NCBI RefSeq assembly: GCF_014297285.1
Contig: NZ_JACOQI010000021.1
Location: 1 to 52,911 of the forward strand
Direction of reading: 5' to 3'
DNA: 52,911 nt
DNA from: Dysosmobacter segnis
GTDB lineage: Bacteria > Bacillota > Clostridia > Oscillospirales > Oscillospiraceae
Shown here: piece by piece, positions 39,694 to 46,396 of the stretch
Layout: each line of letters begins with the position of its first letter
Numbering within the stretch: position 1 is the first letter of the stretch
Made by a program: the position numbers and the translations under genes
Notes under the pieces: model-generated
Seen by the model: the letters and a program-made list of their open reading frames with translations, nothing else
The model's database searches: none
What the model was told of the DNA's origin: nothing

Positions 39694-39906
39694 TCATGCG
39701 CTGGCTGTTGTTTCCTTTCTGCATGGGCCAATAGCATGAAGCAGATCCTTGACGCTCTGGGCACCGTGAAGATCCGCAATCATGGAATAAATCTTACCGT
39801 ATCGGTGCGCATAGACAGCGCCACACTGGGGGCAGACATGGGCCGGGTGGCCGTTCAGATCAATGGAGAGGGTAGCATCCTGGCAGCGAGCACAGTACAG
39901 CATCAT
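39694..39906 (-). CDS. Small zinc-ribbon early protein
   Basis: A 70-residue protein with C-x2-C (CARC) and C-x2-C (CPQC) 16 residues apart, the layout of a zinc ribbon, and a helical C-terminus. AAAGGAGATGCCCT precedes ATG 39906. Role unknown. Confidence 0.65.
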   Translation of the reverse strand: MMLYCARCQDATLSIDLNGHPAHVCPQCGAVYAHRYGKIYSMIADLHGAQSVKDLLHAIGPCRKETTASA

Positions 39907-39918
39907 AGGGCATCTCCT

Positions 39919-40152
39919 TTACGTAATCCGGAAAGATCGATCTCGCAGATCTCGGCGCAGATCCTCAACATCACCACGGAGGGCCGCACAGATCGCGAGC
40001 ATTTTCGGAAGAGGTACTTTCAGCTTCTTCGCAACATGCGTTGTCAGCAGCACCCAGGCCAAAATAAGGCTTTTCGTATCACCTTTAGCCCGGATAGAAG
40101 CGTTCAGGCCACCTGTGGTGATTTCCAAATGCGCCTCTTTAAACTGTTTCAT
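39919..40152 (-). CDS. Small basic early protein
   Basis: A 77-residue protein (KQFKEAHLEITTGGLNASIR, then VLLTTHVAKKLKVPLPKMLA). GGAGGAATGAAT gives good spacing to ATG 40152. No family is recognised. It lies between the 3D-domain gene and the zinc-ribbon gene. Confidence 0.55.
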   Translation of the reverse strand: MKQFKEAHLEITTGGLNASIRAKGDTKSLILAWVLLTTHVAKKLKVPLPKMLAICAALRGDVEDLRRDLRDRSFRIT

Positions 40153-40154
40153 AT

Positions 40155-40877
40155 TCATTCCTCCTGTGCCACCCAGTAGACGGTGGCGGTTTTGACGCCC
40201 ATCCGCAGGGCCTCGGCATGGCTGCCGACGCACAGATCGATGTGGCGGCCATCAACGCCAGAGCCAGTATCGTCGGCGCGATAGTAATGGATCTCGCCGT
40301 CACCATAATCCACCAGCACGTCGGCGCCCAGCGGGATCACGGAAGGATCTACCGCCATGGAGACATAGGGCGTGGCTCTGCGGCCGCTGGCGGTGATGCC
40401 ATATGCCGGGTGATCAGGGGCCTTCCCGCAACACTGCTGGCAGATGCAGTAATGGGTCACGGTCACGTTATCCAGACGGTGGGCCGACGCGAGCAGCGCC
40501 GCCTCGATCAGCTCATTCTCCGGTTCTTCCGGCTCCTGCGCCGGGGTATCATCCCCGGACAGCCGCCCAGTGTCGAAAACGGCAGGCTCGTCCTCCGTGG
40601 GAGTGGTAGGCTCCTCGGCGGCCTTGACGGAGATCGCCAGAGCCACGCAGCCGGTCAGTCCCGCAAGGATCAGCGCCAGAATTGCGTTGCGCCGCCATGT
40701 CTGAGCGATTGCTTTTGCCTCTCGGGCCCTCCGGTGCGCCTGCCGGGCACGTTTTGCAGAGGCTTCCAGCTCCGCGGCGGCATGGTGCTCCTGCGCCAGC
40801 CATACGGTCTGCAGCGCGTCCACGTCGGCCCGGAGCTGGTCAACCTGCCGACGGATCTTCTCAGTTCTTTGACTCAT
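40155..40877 (-). CDS. Membrane-anchored 3D-domain (RlpA/MltA-like fold) protein
   Basis: A 240-residue protein: an N-terminal charged coiled coil (1-60), one membrane segment (~64-85, NAILALILAGLTGCVALAIS), a Pro/Glu-rich stalk (88-122), then a 3D domain (~137-236) with VTHYCICQQCCG, GRRATPYVSMAVDPSVIPLG, YRADDTGSGVDGRHIDL and D202, D203, D209, D214. The 3D fold is shared with wall-active lytic transglycosylases and Gram-positive YabE/YocH-type proteins. The domain would face outward. It is unusual in an early region and may alter the envelope of the lysogen or infected cell (superinfection exclusion?). It overlaps the upstream gene by 17 bases. Confidence 0.8.
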   Translation of the reverse strand: MSQRTEKIRRQVDQLRADVDALQTVWLAQEHHAAAELEASAKRARQAHRRAREAKAIAQTWRRNAILALILAGLTGCVALAISVKAAEEPTTPTEDEPAVFDTGRLSGDDTPAQEPEEPENELIEAALLASAHRLDNVTVTHYCICQQCCGKAPDHPAYGITASGRRATPYVSMAVDPSVIPLGADVLVDYGDGEIHYYRADDTGSGVDGRHIDLCVGSHAEALRMGVKTATVYWVAQEE

Positions 40878-41250
40878 CTCGTCCCCTCACTATCTGCGCC
40901 AGTTCGATGTCTGTAAAATTCAGGATACTGTCCAACAGCTCCAGTTCGTCCAGGCGAAAGGGCGTGTCCCCTAATAGATGCCGACTCAGCCATTTGTCTT
41001 TGACTCCGAGATCCTTACAGAGCTCTGTTGCCGAGCGATATCCTCTGGCATGATACTTACTTTCGATCATATTCCGGCGGAAGATGTCTTGCGGCCCCGC
41101 ACGCTTGTCCCATTCGCTCCGCCGGCTTGGCTTTTTGATTGGCTCTTTAATCGGCTTTTTGACCGGCTTGCACCGGACGATCTGCCCGGTCTGCTCGATG
41201 TGAACAGTCTGCTCGATCTGCCGGTGGGCCGCATCCGTCTTGGGGCTCAT
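40861..41250 (-). CDS. Phage regulator-like protein with C-terminal HTH
   Basis: A 129-residue basic protein. A disordered start contains the repeat KKPIKEPIKKPSRR. A C-terminal helical domain (GYRSATELCKDLGVKDKWLS, then RLDELELLDSILNF) resembles an XRE-like HTH. ATG 41250 has GGAGGCGATCCGC and overlaps the upstream gene by four bases. It probably belongs to the early control set. Confidence 0.6.
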   Translation of the reverse strand: MSPKTDAAHRQIEQTVHIEQTGQIVRCKPVKKPIKEPIKKPSRRSEWDKRAGPQDIFRRNMIESKYHARGYRSATELCKDLGVKDKWLSRHLLGDTPFRLDELELLDSILNFTDIELAQIVRGRDESKN

Positions 41251-41486
41251 GCGGATCGCCTCCCTCGCTGCGTGGCGGGGTCGGGGAAATAGATGTGCAT
41301 CTCCTCTGGGCTGATTCGGCAGAGTTCCATGGTTCGGTACATTTCCTCGATATTCCATGCGGTATTACCCTGCATTCTCTGGCTAATCGCGCCAGGGGAG
41401 AGGTGCAGCGCATAGGCCAGATCAGTCTGCGATAGCCCTAACTCCCGGAGACGGGCAGACAGTTTTCCGTAGCGTGGTATCTTCAT
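41247..41486 (-). CDS. XRE-family HTH protein
   Basis: A 79-residue Cro/cI-type DNA-binding protein with LSARLRELGLSQTDLAYALH and a LSPGAISQRMQG recognition helix. AAGGAAGTGCCCGA precedes ATG 41486. It is the second small HTH gene read leftwards from the control region; it may act as a Cro-like or early regulator. Confidence 0.75.
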   Translation of the reverse strand: MKIPRYGKLSARLRELGLSQTDLAYALHLSPGAISQRMQGNTAWNIEEMYRTMELCRISPEEMHIYFPDPATQRGRRSA

Positions 41487-41579
41487 TCGGGCACTTCCTT
41501 TCATAGTTTCTGTGGTGGTTAAGAGGCCTGCTTTTTTGCATCTTGGTCGACTGATGGCATGCATGCCTTCAGTTTTACG

Positions 41580-41944
41580 CTCGCATAAATGCGAGTTTTA
41601 CTGTAAAAAAATTTGAATTGCCTCTTGCGGCGTCATATTAAGGATTTCCACAAGCTTGTGCATTTGTTCTACCGTAAAAGAAAGGCCATCTGCCTTCATT
41701 TTTCTCGAAAAAGTACTACTATCAACGCCGAGTCTTTCGGCAACTTCCTCCTGCGTCATTCCGCACTCCGCAATCTTGCCCTTTAGCTTTGCCATATTCG
41801 TACACACAGTTCCACCTCCAATCTCGCATAAATGCGAGTTCATGTGTCTATACTATCTCGACAGGTCTACTTTGTCAATAGCTGATTTCGCATTTTTGCG
41901 ATTTTTTGTAAGTTTTTTGCAAAAGCATCTTGCGTTTTTGCAAG
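41580..41944. promoter_or_regulatory. Palindromic operators of the lysogeny switch
   Basis: CTCGCATAAATGCGAG occurs twice, identically and perfectly palindromic, at 41580-41595 and 41823-41838, bracketing the Cro-like gene. Related palindromes TCGCA-TTTT-TGCGA (41888-41901) and CTTGC-N6-GCAAG (41929-41944) lie in the divergent intergenic region before the repressor. The spacing fits cooperative repressor binding. Confidence 0.75.
41598..41807 (-). CDS. Cro-like XRE-family regulator
   Basis: A 69-residue single-HTH protein: KGKIAECGMTQEEVAERLGV, then a DSSTFSRKMKADG recognition helix. It is transcribed divergently from the repressor, is first in the early operon, and lies between two identical operators. 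The start is a GTG (41807) with GGAGGTGGAACT upstream; ATG 41795 is the alternative. Confidence 0.8.
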   Translation of the reverse strand: MCTNMAKLKGKIAECGMTQEEVAERLGVDSSTFSRKMKADGLSFTVEQMHKLVEILNMTPQEAIQIFLQ

Positions 41945-41981
41945 TTGCGATATATATTAAATTTAGAAGGAGGAATGTTAA

Positions 41982-42860
41982 ATGTCTACAGGACAGAGAA
42001 TGAAAGCTCGCCGTAAGGAATTAGGGCTATCTGCAGAGTATATTGCTAACCATCTCAATCTTTCACCTGCGACAATTTATAGATACGAAAACGGAGACAT
42101 TGATAAGGTCCCTGGTGATATACTTGAACCTCTCGCCGCTATTTTGCAAACAACCCCAGCCCATTTAATGGGATGGGACGATTATTCAAACCCAATTGAG
42201 TTTACTGTTTCAACAGATGAACTCCAGAAATACTTGACAGAAGAAGATAGCACAAAGCACTTTTTCGATATTACCCACAAAATACGGCCAAAAGCAGGGG
42301 CCAAAAGCAGCAAGAAAGCCTTTGCGGAAAATTTACAACACTACATGGATCAAGCAGGCATAGACCAAAATAAGCTCTGCGAAGATCTGAATTTTAAATA
42401 TTCCACCGTAAGCGGGTGGCTAAGCGCTGAAAAATATCCCCGGATCGACAAAATTGAAATACTATCTCACTACTTTGGCATTAAGAAAGCAGATTTAGTA
42501 GAGGACAATAATAAAACTGATAAATTAGGCCGTATATTTGTTGATGTAACAACAGCTCTAAATCTGAATATTCCGGAGATGCAAGAAGATCTCGGAGTTG
42601 ATCGGAAAACCATTGAGCGCCTGATCATCAACAAGAATACTTTTCTCAAGAAAGAATTTAAACTTCTTGAAGAAACTTACGGTGTTCCAGTTTCTGTATG
42701 GGCGGGTGAAAAAACGTTCGGTGCCTGGCTTCATGCACTGCTTCATAGCCAAGAAAATGCAAAAATCTATAAATTATATGCGCAGTTGAATCCCGAGGGA
42801 CAGGCAAAGGCTGTTGATATGTTGGACGATATGGTATTATCCGGAAAATATAGCACATAA
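41982..42860 (+). CDS. Prophage repressor with two HTH domains
   Basis: A 292-residue repressor-like protein. It has an N-terminal XRE HTH (RRKELGLSAEYIANHLNLSP, residues ~9-60) and a second HTH (HYMDQAGIDQNKLCEDLNFK, ~120-172). A helical C-terminal region contains GVDRKTIERLIIN, which may be a third helix-turn-helix remnant. There is no S24/LexA-like autocleavage domain, so induction must work another way than RecA-driven self-cleavage. Base composition is AT-rich compared with the GC-rich structural genes. AGAAGGAGG precedes the ATG. Confidence 0.8.
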   Translation: MSTGQRMKARRKELGLSAEYIANHLNLSPATIYRYENGDIDKVPGDILEPLAAILQTTPAHLMGWDDYSNPIEFTVSTDELQKYLTEEDSTKHFFDITHKIRPKAGAKSSKKAFAENLQHYMDQAGIDQNKLCEDLNFKYSTVSGWLSAEKYPRIDKIEILSHYFGIKKADLVEDNNKTDKLGRIFVDVTTALNLNIPEMQEDLGVDRKTIERLIINKNTFLKKEFKLLEETYGVPVSVWAGEKTFGAWLHALLHSQENAKIYKLYAQLNPEGQAKAVDMLDDMVLSGKYST

Positions 42861-42862
42861 AA

Positions 42863-42891
42863 AACCGCCCCCGACTGAGAGCCGGAGCGGT
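42863..42891 (+). terminator. Hairpin after the repressor gene
   Basis: ACCGCCCCCGACTGAGAGCC pairs imperfectly with GGAGCGGT just after the repressor stop. There is no strong T-run, and the ribosome binding site of the next gene follows immediately. A similar hairpin starting ACCGCCCCCGG lies at 43753-43786 after the next gene. These may set relative expression of repressor, nuclease and integrase. Confidence 0.4.
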
Positions 42892-42910
42892 GAAAGAGGA
42901 GTTTTTGCGT

Positions 42911-43747
42911 ATGAATCGAATGAGGCCTCTGTGCATGTTTTTCTTGATCATGACGGGCTATATACTATTGGCGTACCTCATTTTTCCTGTCGAAGACAAT
43001 ATATGGAAAGTACCAGATTACTACTTGGCGATCTCCGTATTAACATCCAGTGCTTTCGTCGTACTATACGAGCGTTGGCAGAAAAGGCGGAAGCCAAAGC
43101 ATCTCCCCAACGAGCCTTTGGTTATCAGTGATGAACTGTTGGAGCCCGCCGCAAGCACAGTCATTACTACCGGGCAAGCTTCTATCTCTATGATACAGAG
43201 GCGCTTGGGAGTCAGCTACACACGCGGTGCGGAGCTTATGGATCTGCTTGAACAGGTTGGAGTAGTTAGCCCACTCGATAAAAAGAATTCACGTAAAATC
43301 TTGCTAACGAGAGAGCAATATAGGCGATATAAGCAAAGCCTTTTTACGCTTTCTAATGTCAGGGCGAGTACTGTAGAGGATGAACTCGCCTGTGTCGATG
43401 CTATGGAAGGGCATGACTTTGAACATTGGGGAGCTGATTTGCTCCGGGATCTTGGCTTTACAAAAGTCGAGGTTACACGGGGAAGCGGCGATCAAGGAGT
43501 AGATATTCTCGCAGAAAAAGACGGTATTCGTTATGCAGTTCAATGCAAGCGCTATCACAGCCCATTAGGAAACAAGCCCGTTCAGGAGGTCCATGCCGGC
43601 AAAGAAATGTATCAGTGTCAGATTGGCGCCGTAATGACAAACCGGTACTTTACCCCTAGTGGCCGAGAAATCGCAGAAAAGACCGGGGTCTTATTATGGG
43701 ATCGCGACTGGCTGCGAGACGCCATCAACCGACGTCAAATTGGATAA
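42911..43747 (+). CDS. Membrane-tethered Mrr-like restriction endonuclease
   Basis: A 278-residue protein with two N-terminal membrane segments (~7-24 and ~38-54) and a winged-helix domain like FtsK gamma (77-121, ITTGQASISMIQRRLGVSYT). The C-terminal Mrr-type PD-(D/E)XK nuclease domain (165-265) carries GSGDQGVDIL (D198) and YAVQCKRY (Q211-x-K213). Mrr-family enzymes cut modified or foreign DNA. In a lysogeny cassette between repressor and integrase it is likely expressed from the prophage and could defend the lysogen against other phages. The ATG at 42911 has AGAGGAG upstream; a GTG at 42890 is the alternative. Confidence 0.82.
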   Translation: MNRMRPLCMFFLIMTGYILLAYLIFPVEDNIWKVPDYYLAISVLTSSAFVVLYERWQKRRKPKHLPNEPLVISDELLEPAASTVITTGQASISMIQRRLGVSYTRGAELMDLLEQVGVVSPLDKKNSRKILLTREQYRRYKQSLFTLSNVRASTVEDELACVDAMEGHDFEHWGADLLRDLGFTKVEVTRGSGDQGVDILAEKDGIRYAVQCKRYHSPLGNKPVQEVHAGKEMYQCQIGAVMTNRYFTPSGREIAEKTGVLLWDRDWLRDAINRRQIG

Positions 43748-43908
43748 AATAAAAACCGCCCCCGGTGCTACCAACACCGAGGACGGTATGTGCGCAAGCC
43801 CCTTAACCACCACAGAAAAGAGAACCAGACAGTGCTACAAAGACACCACCACTGCGCCCTTTTATCTTACCACGAAAGGGCGCTGGTGGCAAGATGAAAG
43901 GAGTTTTT

Positions 43909-45018
43909 ATGTCAGAAAGAAAAAATGAGGCCGCATGGATCGAGAGCCGGAGCCGCTGGCAGATCAACGTACAGGACAACGGCATCCGCAAGACCTTCAC
44001 CAGCGCCCTCGCTGGCCGGCGCGGCAAAGCTGACGCCGAACGGAAGGCAGAGAAGTGGTTGAAGGATCATACAACCTCCGAAAAAACCCGGGTGGATGTG
44101 TTCCTGGATCAGTATACCGACTACCTGAAGGAAACCAAGAGCAAGAGCCACGCTTCACAGTACAGTGGTTTTATCCGCCTCTACATCCAGCCCGTCATCG
44201 GCGTGTTCCGCATGAACAAGCTTACTGAAGGCGACCTGCAGGCCGTGATTGACCTGGCATATTCCAAGAATAACCTCGCCGATAAGACGCTACGGGATGT
44301 CCGGGGCTGTCTCTTGAATTGGCTGAAATGGTGCCGGAAGCGGGGCAAGACCAGTCTGCACCCGGAAGATCTCACTATCCCCGCCGGCGCCAAAAAGTCC
44401 GAGAAAAGAATTGTGTCGCCAGACGGCCTGAAAACGCTCTTCTCCTGCAGCACAACGCTGTGGCGCGGGAAACCTACAGAGGACTTCTATATCCACGCTT
44501 ATCGCTTTGCGGTCCTGACCGGGCTCCGGCCGGGGGAACTGCGTGCGCTGGAGGACAAAAACGATATTCAAGGCACGAGGGTCACTGTCCGGGGCGCTAT
44601 CAATGTTCACGATGAGGCCACGCAGGGGAAAAATAATAACGCCCGGCGGACCTTCCAGATGTCAAATCTGGCTACAGCTGAGGTTGATGGCCAGAGGGCC
44701 ATGTTGCGGCAATGTGGAATCGTAACCCCCTATCTGTTCCCTGCTCCGGACGGTGGCCCTATGAAGCATGACCACTTCTATCGTTGTTGGCGGCGTTATT
44801 GCACGTCCAATAATATCCCTGTGGTATCGCTCTACGAACTCCGGCACACCTATGTCAGCGTCAACAAAGAGATGCCGGAGGGACTGAAGAAAATGACAAT
44901 CGGACACAGTCAGGATATGGACACTGAGGGGACCTACGGGCATCAGATGGCCGGAGATTTGGCGAAGGCAGCCGCCTTTACTGAAGAGGCATTTTCTGAG
45001 ATCATCAAGGCGAAATGA
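43909..45018 (+). CDS. int: Tyrosine integrase of the prophage
   Basis: A 369-residue phage-type site-specific recombinase. An N-terminal arm-binding domain (~10-55) is followed by a SAM-like core-binding domain (~60-150) and a catalytic domain with R207 (TGLRPGEL), K241 probable, R312-H313 (YELRHTYVS), H333 and Y343 (EGTYGH). The His two residues before Arg312 in the classic HxLRH box is replaced (Y309-E-L-R-H), as in other Firmicutes integrases of this subgroup. It lies beside attR and is preceded by arm sites at the other end. ATG 43909 has AAAGGAG at five bases. Confidence 0.92.
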   Translation: MSERKNEAAWIESRSRWQINVQDNGIRKTFTSALAGRRGKADAERKAEKWLKDHTTSEKTRVDVFLDQYTDYLKETKSKSHASQYSGFIRLYIQPVIGVFRMNKLTEGDLQAVIDLAYSKNNLADKTLRDVRGCLLNWLKWCRKRGKTSLHPEDLTIPAGAKKSEKRIVSPDGLKTLFSCSTTLWRGKPTEDFYIHAYRFAVLTGLRPGELRALEDKNDIQGTRVTVRGAINVHDEATQGKNNNARRTFQMSNLATAEVDGQRAMLRQCGIVTPYLFPAPDGGPMKHDHFYRCWRRYCTSNNIPVVSLYELRHTYVSVNKEMPEGLKKMTIGHSQDMDTEGTYGHQMAGDLAKAAAFTEEAFSEIIKAK

Positions 45019-45020
45019 AA

Positions 45021-45042
45021 AGTGTGTACTTTTGTGTGTACC
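45021..45042 (+). promoter_or_regulatory. Right integrase arm-type site
   Basis: A 22-bp copy of the site at 5670-5691 with a single base difference, starting three bases after the integrase stop codon and 47 bp before the attR core. Paired copies at both ends support their use as integrase arm sites. Confidence 0.65.
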
Positions 45043-45056
45043 TGAGCAAAAAAGTC

Positions 45057-45089
45057 ACCCTGTAGCCGTTGTGGCTACAGGGTTTTCTT
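45057..45089 (+). terminator. Integrase terminator
   Basis: A perfect 11-bp stem (ACCCTGTAGCC, 45057-45067, with GGCTACAGGGT, 45073-45083) followed by TTTCTTT. It ends the rightward repressor-nuclease-integrase transcript directly before the attachment core. Confidence 0.9.
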
Positions 45090-45116
45090 TGGTACGCCCG
45101 ACTGGATTCGAACCAG
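45090..45116 (-). repeat. attR core and tRNA-like 3' end
   Basis: This is the second copy of the 27-bp core. On the minus strand the sequence continuing past it (to ~45165) should be the tRNA body, but the acceptor strands pair only in part (GCGCC...GGCGT) and no anticodon stem flanks the CTCTAAA loop. The chromosome side is therefore a hybrid or decayed tRNA, probably left by an earlier element. Confidence 0.8.
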
Positions 45117-45133
45117 CGGCCTTTAGAGTCGGA

Positions 45134-45280
45134 GTTATCAGGCCGTCAAGCCGGAAACCGCTACGGCGCAAGGGCTTGGTTGAGATTGCACAAATTTCCG
45201 CCATTTTGAAGAAAAGCCTCGGAAGCCTTGCAAGGCAGGGCTTCCGAGGCTTTTCGCGGTAGTAGTCAAATAGTAGTCTG
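45134..45280. repeat. Junction repeat, copy 1
   Basis: Two segments here are shared with 52509-52588: a 23-bp segment (45134-45156) and another 23-bp segment (45258-45280, with GTAGTAGTC repeated inside it). The sequence between them is partly similar. The shared unit looks like the end of another integrative element and suggests a second att-like boundary 7.3 kb to the right. Confidence 0.7.
45212..45254. terminator. Bidirectional terminator
   Basis: A perfect 16-bp inverted repeat (AAAAGCCTCGGAAGCC with GGCTTCCGAGGCTTTT) that works as an intrinsic terminator in both directions. It lies just after the HEPN gene on the minus strand. Confidence 0.85.
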
Positions 45281-45284
45281 CGCG

Positions 45285-45659
45285 TTATGCCAGCAACTCC
45301 ATCAATTTCCTTGCGGCATCCATGCAATCCCGTGCTTCCCCTTCGGACACAGGCATATAAGAGTCAGATGGATAGCGGGTTTCAATATAAAACTGGTTTA
45401 CATACGCACAGTCTCTGAGGTTACCTTTCAACGGTGCCCCTGCCGCAGTTGCCTTTCTGCACAGAAATACAAGGCTATGTCCATCCAACAATTCGCCTGT
45501 CGTTTTGAGCAGCCAGCCCTTCAGCATCTTCTCCATCGCCTGTTGGCAATGAAACGCGACTAAATCGTTACCGCCGTCATGCTCCATTAAGATTTCCGCG
45601 CCTCGCAGGTCATGTGCCGCTTTTTCAAACCAGTCCTTATAACGGAGGCTGTCACCCAT
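45285..45659 (-). CDS. HEPN-domain toxin of a HEPN/MNT pair
   Basis: A 124-residue HEPN protein: KDWFEKAAHDLRGAEILMEH, then FHCQQAMEKMLKGWLL and the DGHSLVFLCRKA segment. HEPN partners of minimal nucleotidyltransferases are RNase-like toxins or effectors. The canonical R-x(4-6)-H is not obvious, so activity may be reduced or belong to a divergent subgroup. It starts at ATG 45659 within the end of the MNT gene (8-base overlap), so both are made from one transcript. Confidence 0.82.
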   Translation of the reverse strand: MGDSLRYKDWFEKAAHDLRGAEILMEHDGGNDLVAFHCQQAMEKMLKGWLLKTTGELLDGHSLVFLCRKATAAGAPLKGNLRDCAYVNQFYIETRYPSDSYMPVSEGEARDCMDAARKLMELLA

Positions 45660-45948
45660 AAAGTACAACCCCTTCCCTGTTCAGCTTGTGGGCAAAGCTC
45701 TGGCTATCTGCCACGCTGTGTTCCCACTCCTCCGGCGTATACAAAAGGAAGTCAATCGGTGTATCAGATTCCGTATCACAATACAAATCTGTCAGCAGTG
45801 AGCGCTTATCATTGGTCGACGCAATGATGCAAAGGTCAATATCACTCTTTGCTGTCGCGGTTCCCTTCGCCTGTGAGCCAAACAGCAGGATCTTCTGCGG
45901 ATCACAGAGCTGGATAACCTGTTCTCGAATCGCGTTTAGCTTTTCCAC
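45652..45948 (-). CDS. MNT-type nucleotidyltransferase antitoxin
   Basis: A 98-residue minimal nucleotidyltransferase: GSQAKGTATAKSDIDL (24-39) with catalytic D36 and D38, and a third Asp at D66 (TPIDFLLY). In known HEPN/MNT systems the MNT enzyme AMPylates or otherwise neutralises its HEPN partner. The start is a GTG (45948) with GAGGGGGCGATACA. A TATACT -10-like element lies 35-40 bp upstream (45983-45988) without a clear -35. Confidence 0.85.
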   Translation of the reverse strand: MEKLNAIREQVIQLCDPQKILLFGSQAKGTATAKSDIDLCIIASTNDKRSLLTDLYCDTESDTPIDFLLYTPEEWEHSVADSQSFAHKLNREGVVLYG

Positions 45949-46041
45949 TGTATCGCCCCCTCACAGCCAATTCTCTATTTGCAGTATAACATGATATTCT
46001 CAAAAATAAAACGATTTTTATGGCAGTTTCTTTCAGCCTTC

Positions 46042-46308
46042 TCAATGCTTTCTGAACACGGGTGCGACTCGGTTCATTTGTGCGACCTTATCGATGAATT
46101 CTTTCAAGTCCTCAATGTAGGTATAGGGTGCGTACTCAGAATAAATCTCAGGAGAGTCCAGAATAACAATTTGAACTCCATCCGCTCTCAGCGCCTCCAG
46201 TGTGCCAGGTACACAACGCGCCTCATTAAGTGTCTTGCATCGGTAAGCAATGCAGCCCTGTTGATCAAAGATTTTTGCAACGATATATATCTTTTTATCG
46301 CCCATCAA
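46042..46308 (-). CDS. Conserved small protein
   Basis: An 88-residue protein (KKIYIVAKIFDQQGCIAYRC, then VQIVILDSPEIYSEYAPYTY), with an alternating beta/alpha pattern of about 90 residues. I recognise the EIYSEYAPYTY block from conserved hypothetical proteins of gut Clostridia but know of no function. ATG 46308 or 46305 are possible starts. No link to neighbours is visible beyond shared strand. Confidence 0.6.
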   Translation of the reverse strand: MMGDKKIYIVAKIFDQQGCIAYRCKTLNEARCVPGTLEALRADGVQIVILDSPEIYSEYAPYTYIEDLKEFIDKVAQMNRVAPVFRKH

Positions 46309-46396
46309 TATTAATTGTCCTACTACAAAAAAATTCTTTCCCGAAAGCTCTACACTCTAAACTTTTGGTCGAAGATATGACTCACATACAGAACTG

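Noticed and set aside
5944..45018. Diversity-generating retroelement or other reverse-transcriptase system
   Set aside because: No reverse transcriptase motif was seen in any frame of the prophage, and no template/variable repeat pair near the tail-tip genes.
45055..45327. 90-residue protein across attR
   Set aside because: This is the familiar false protein produced by translating the tRNA 3' end and terminator; it has no ribosome binding site.
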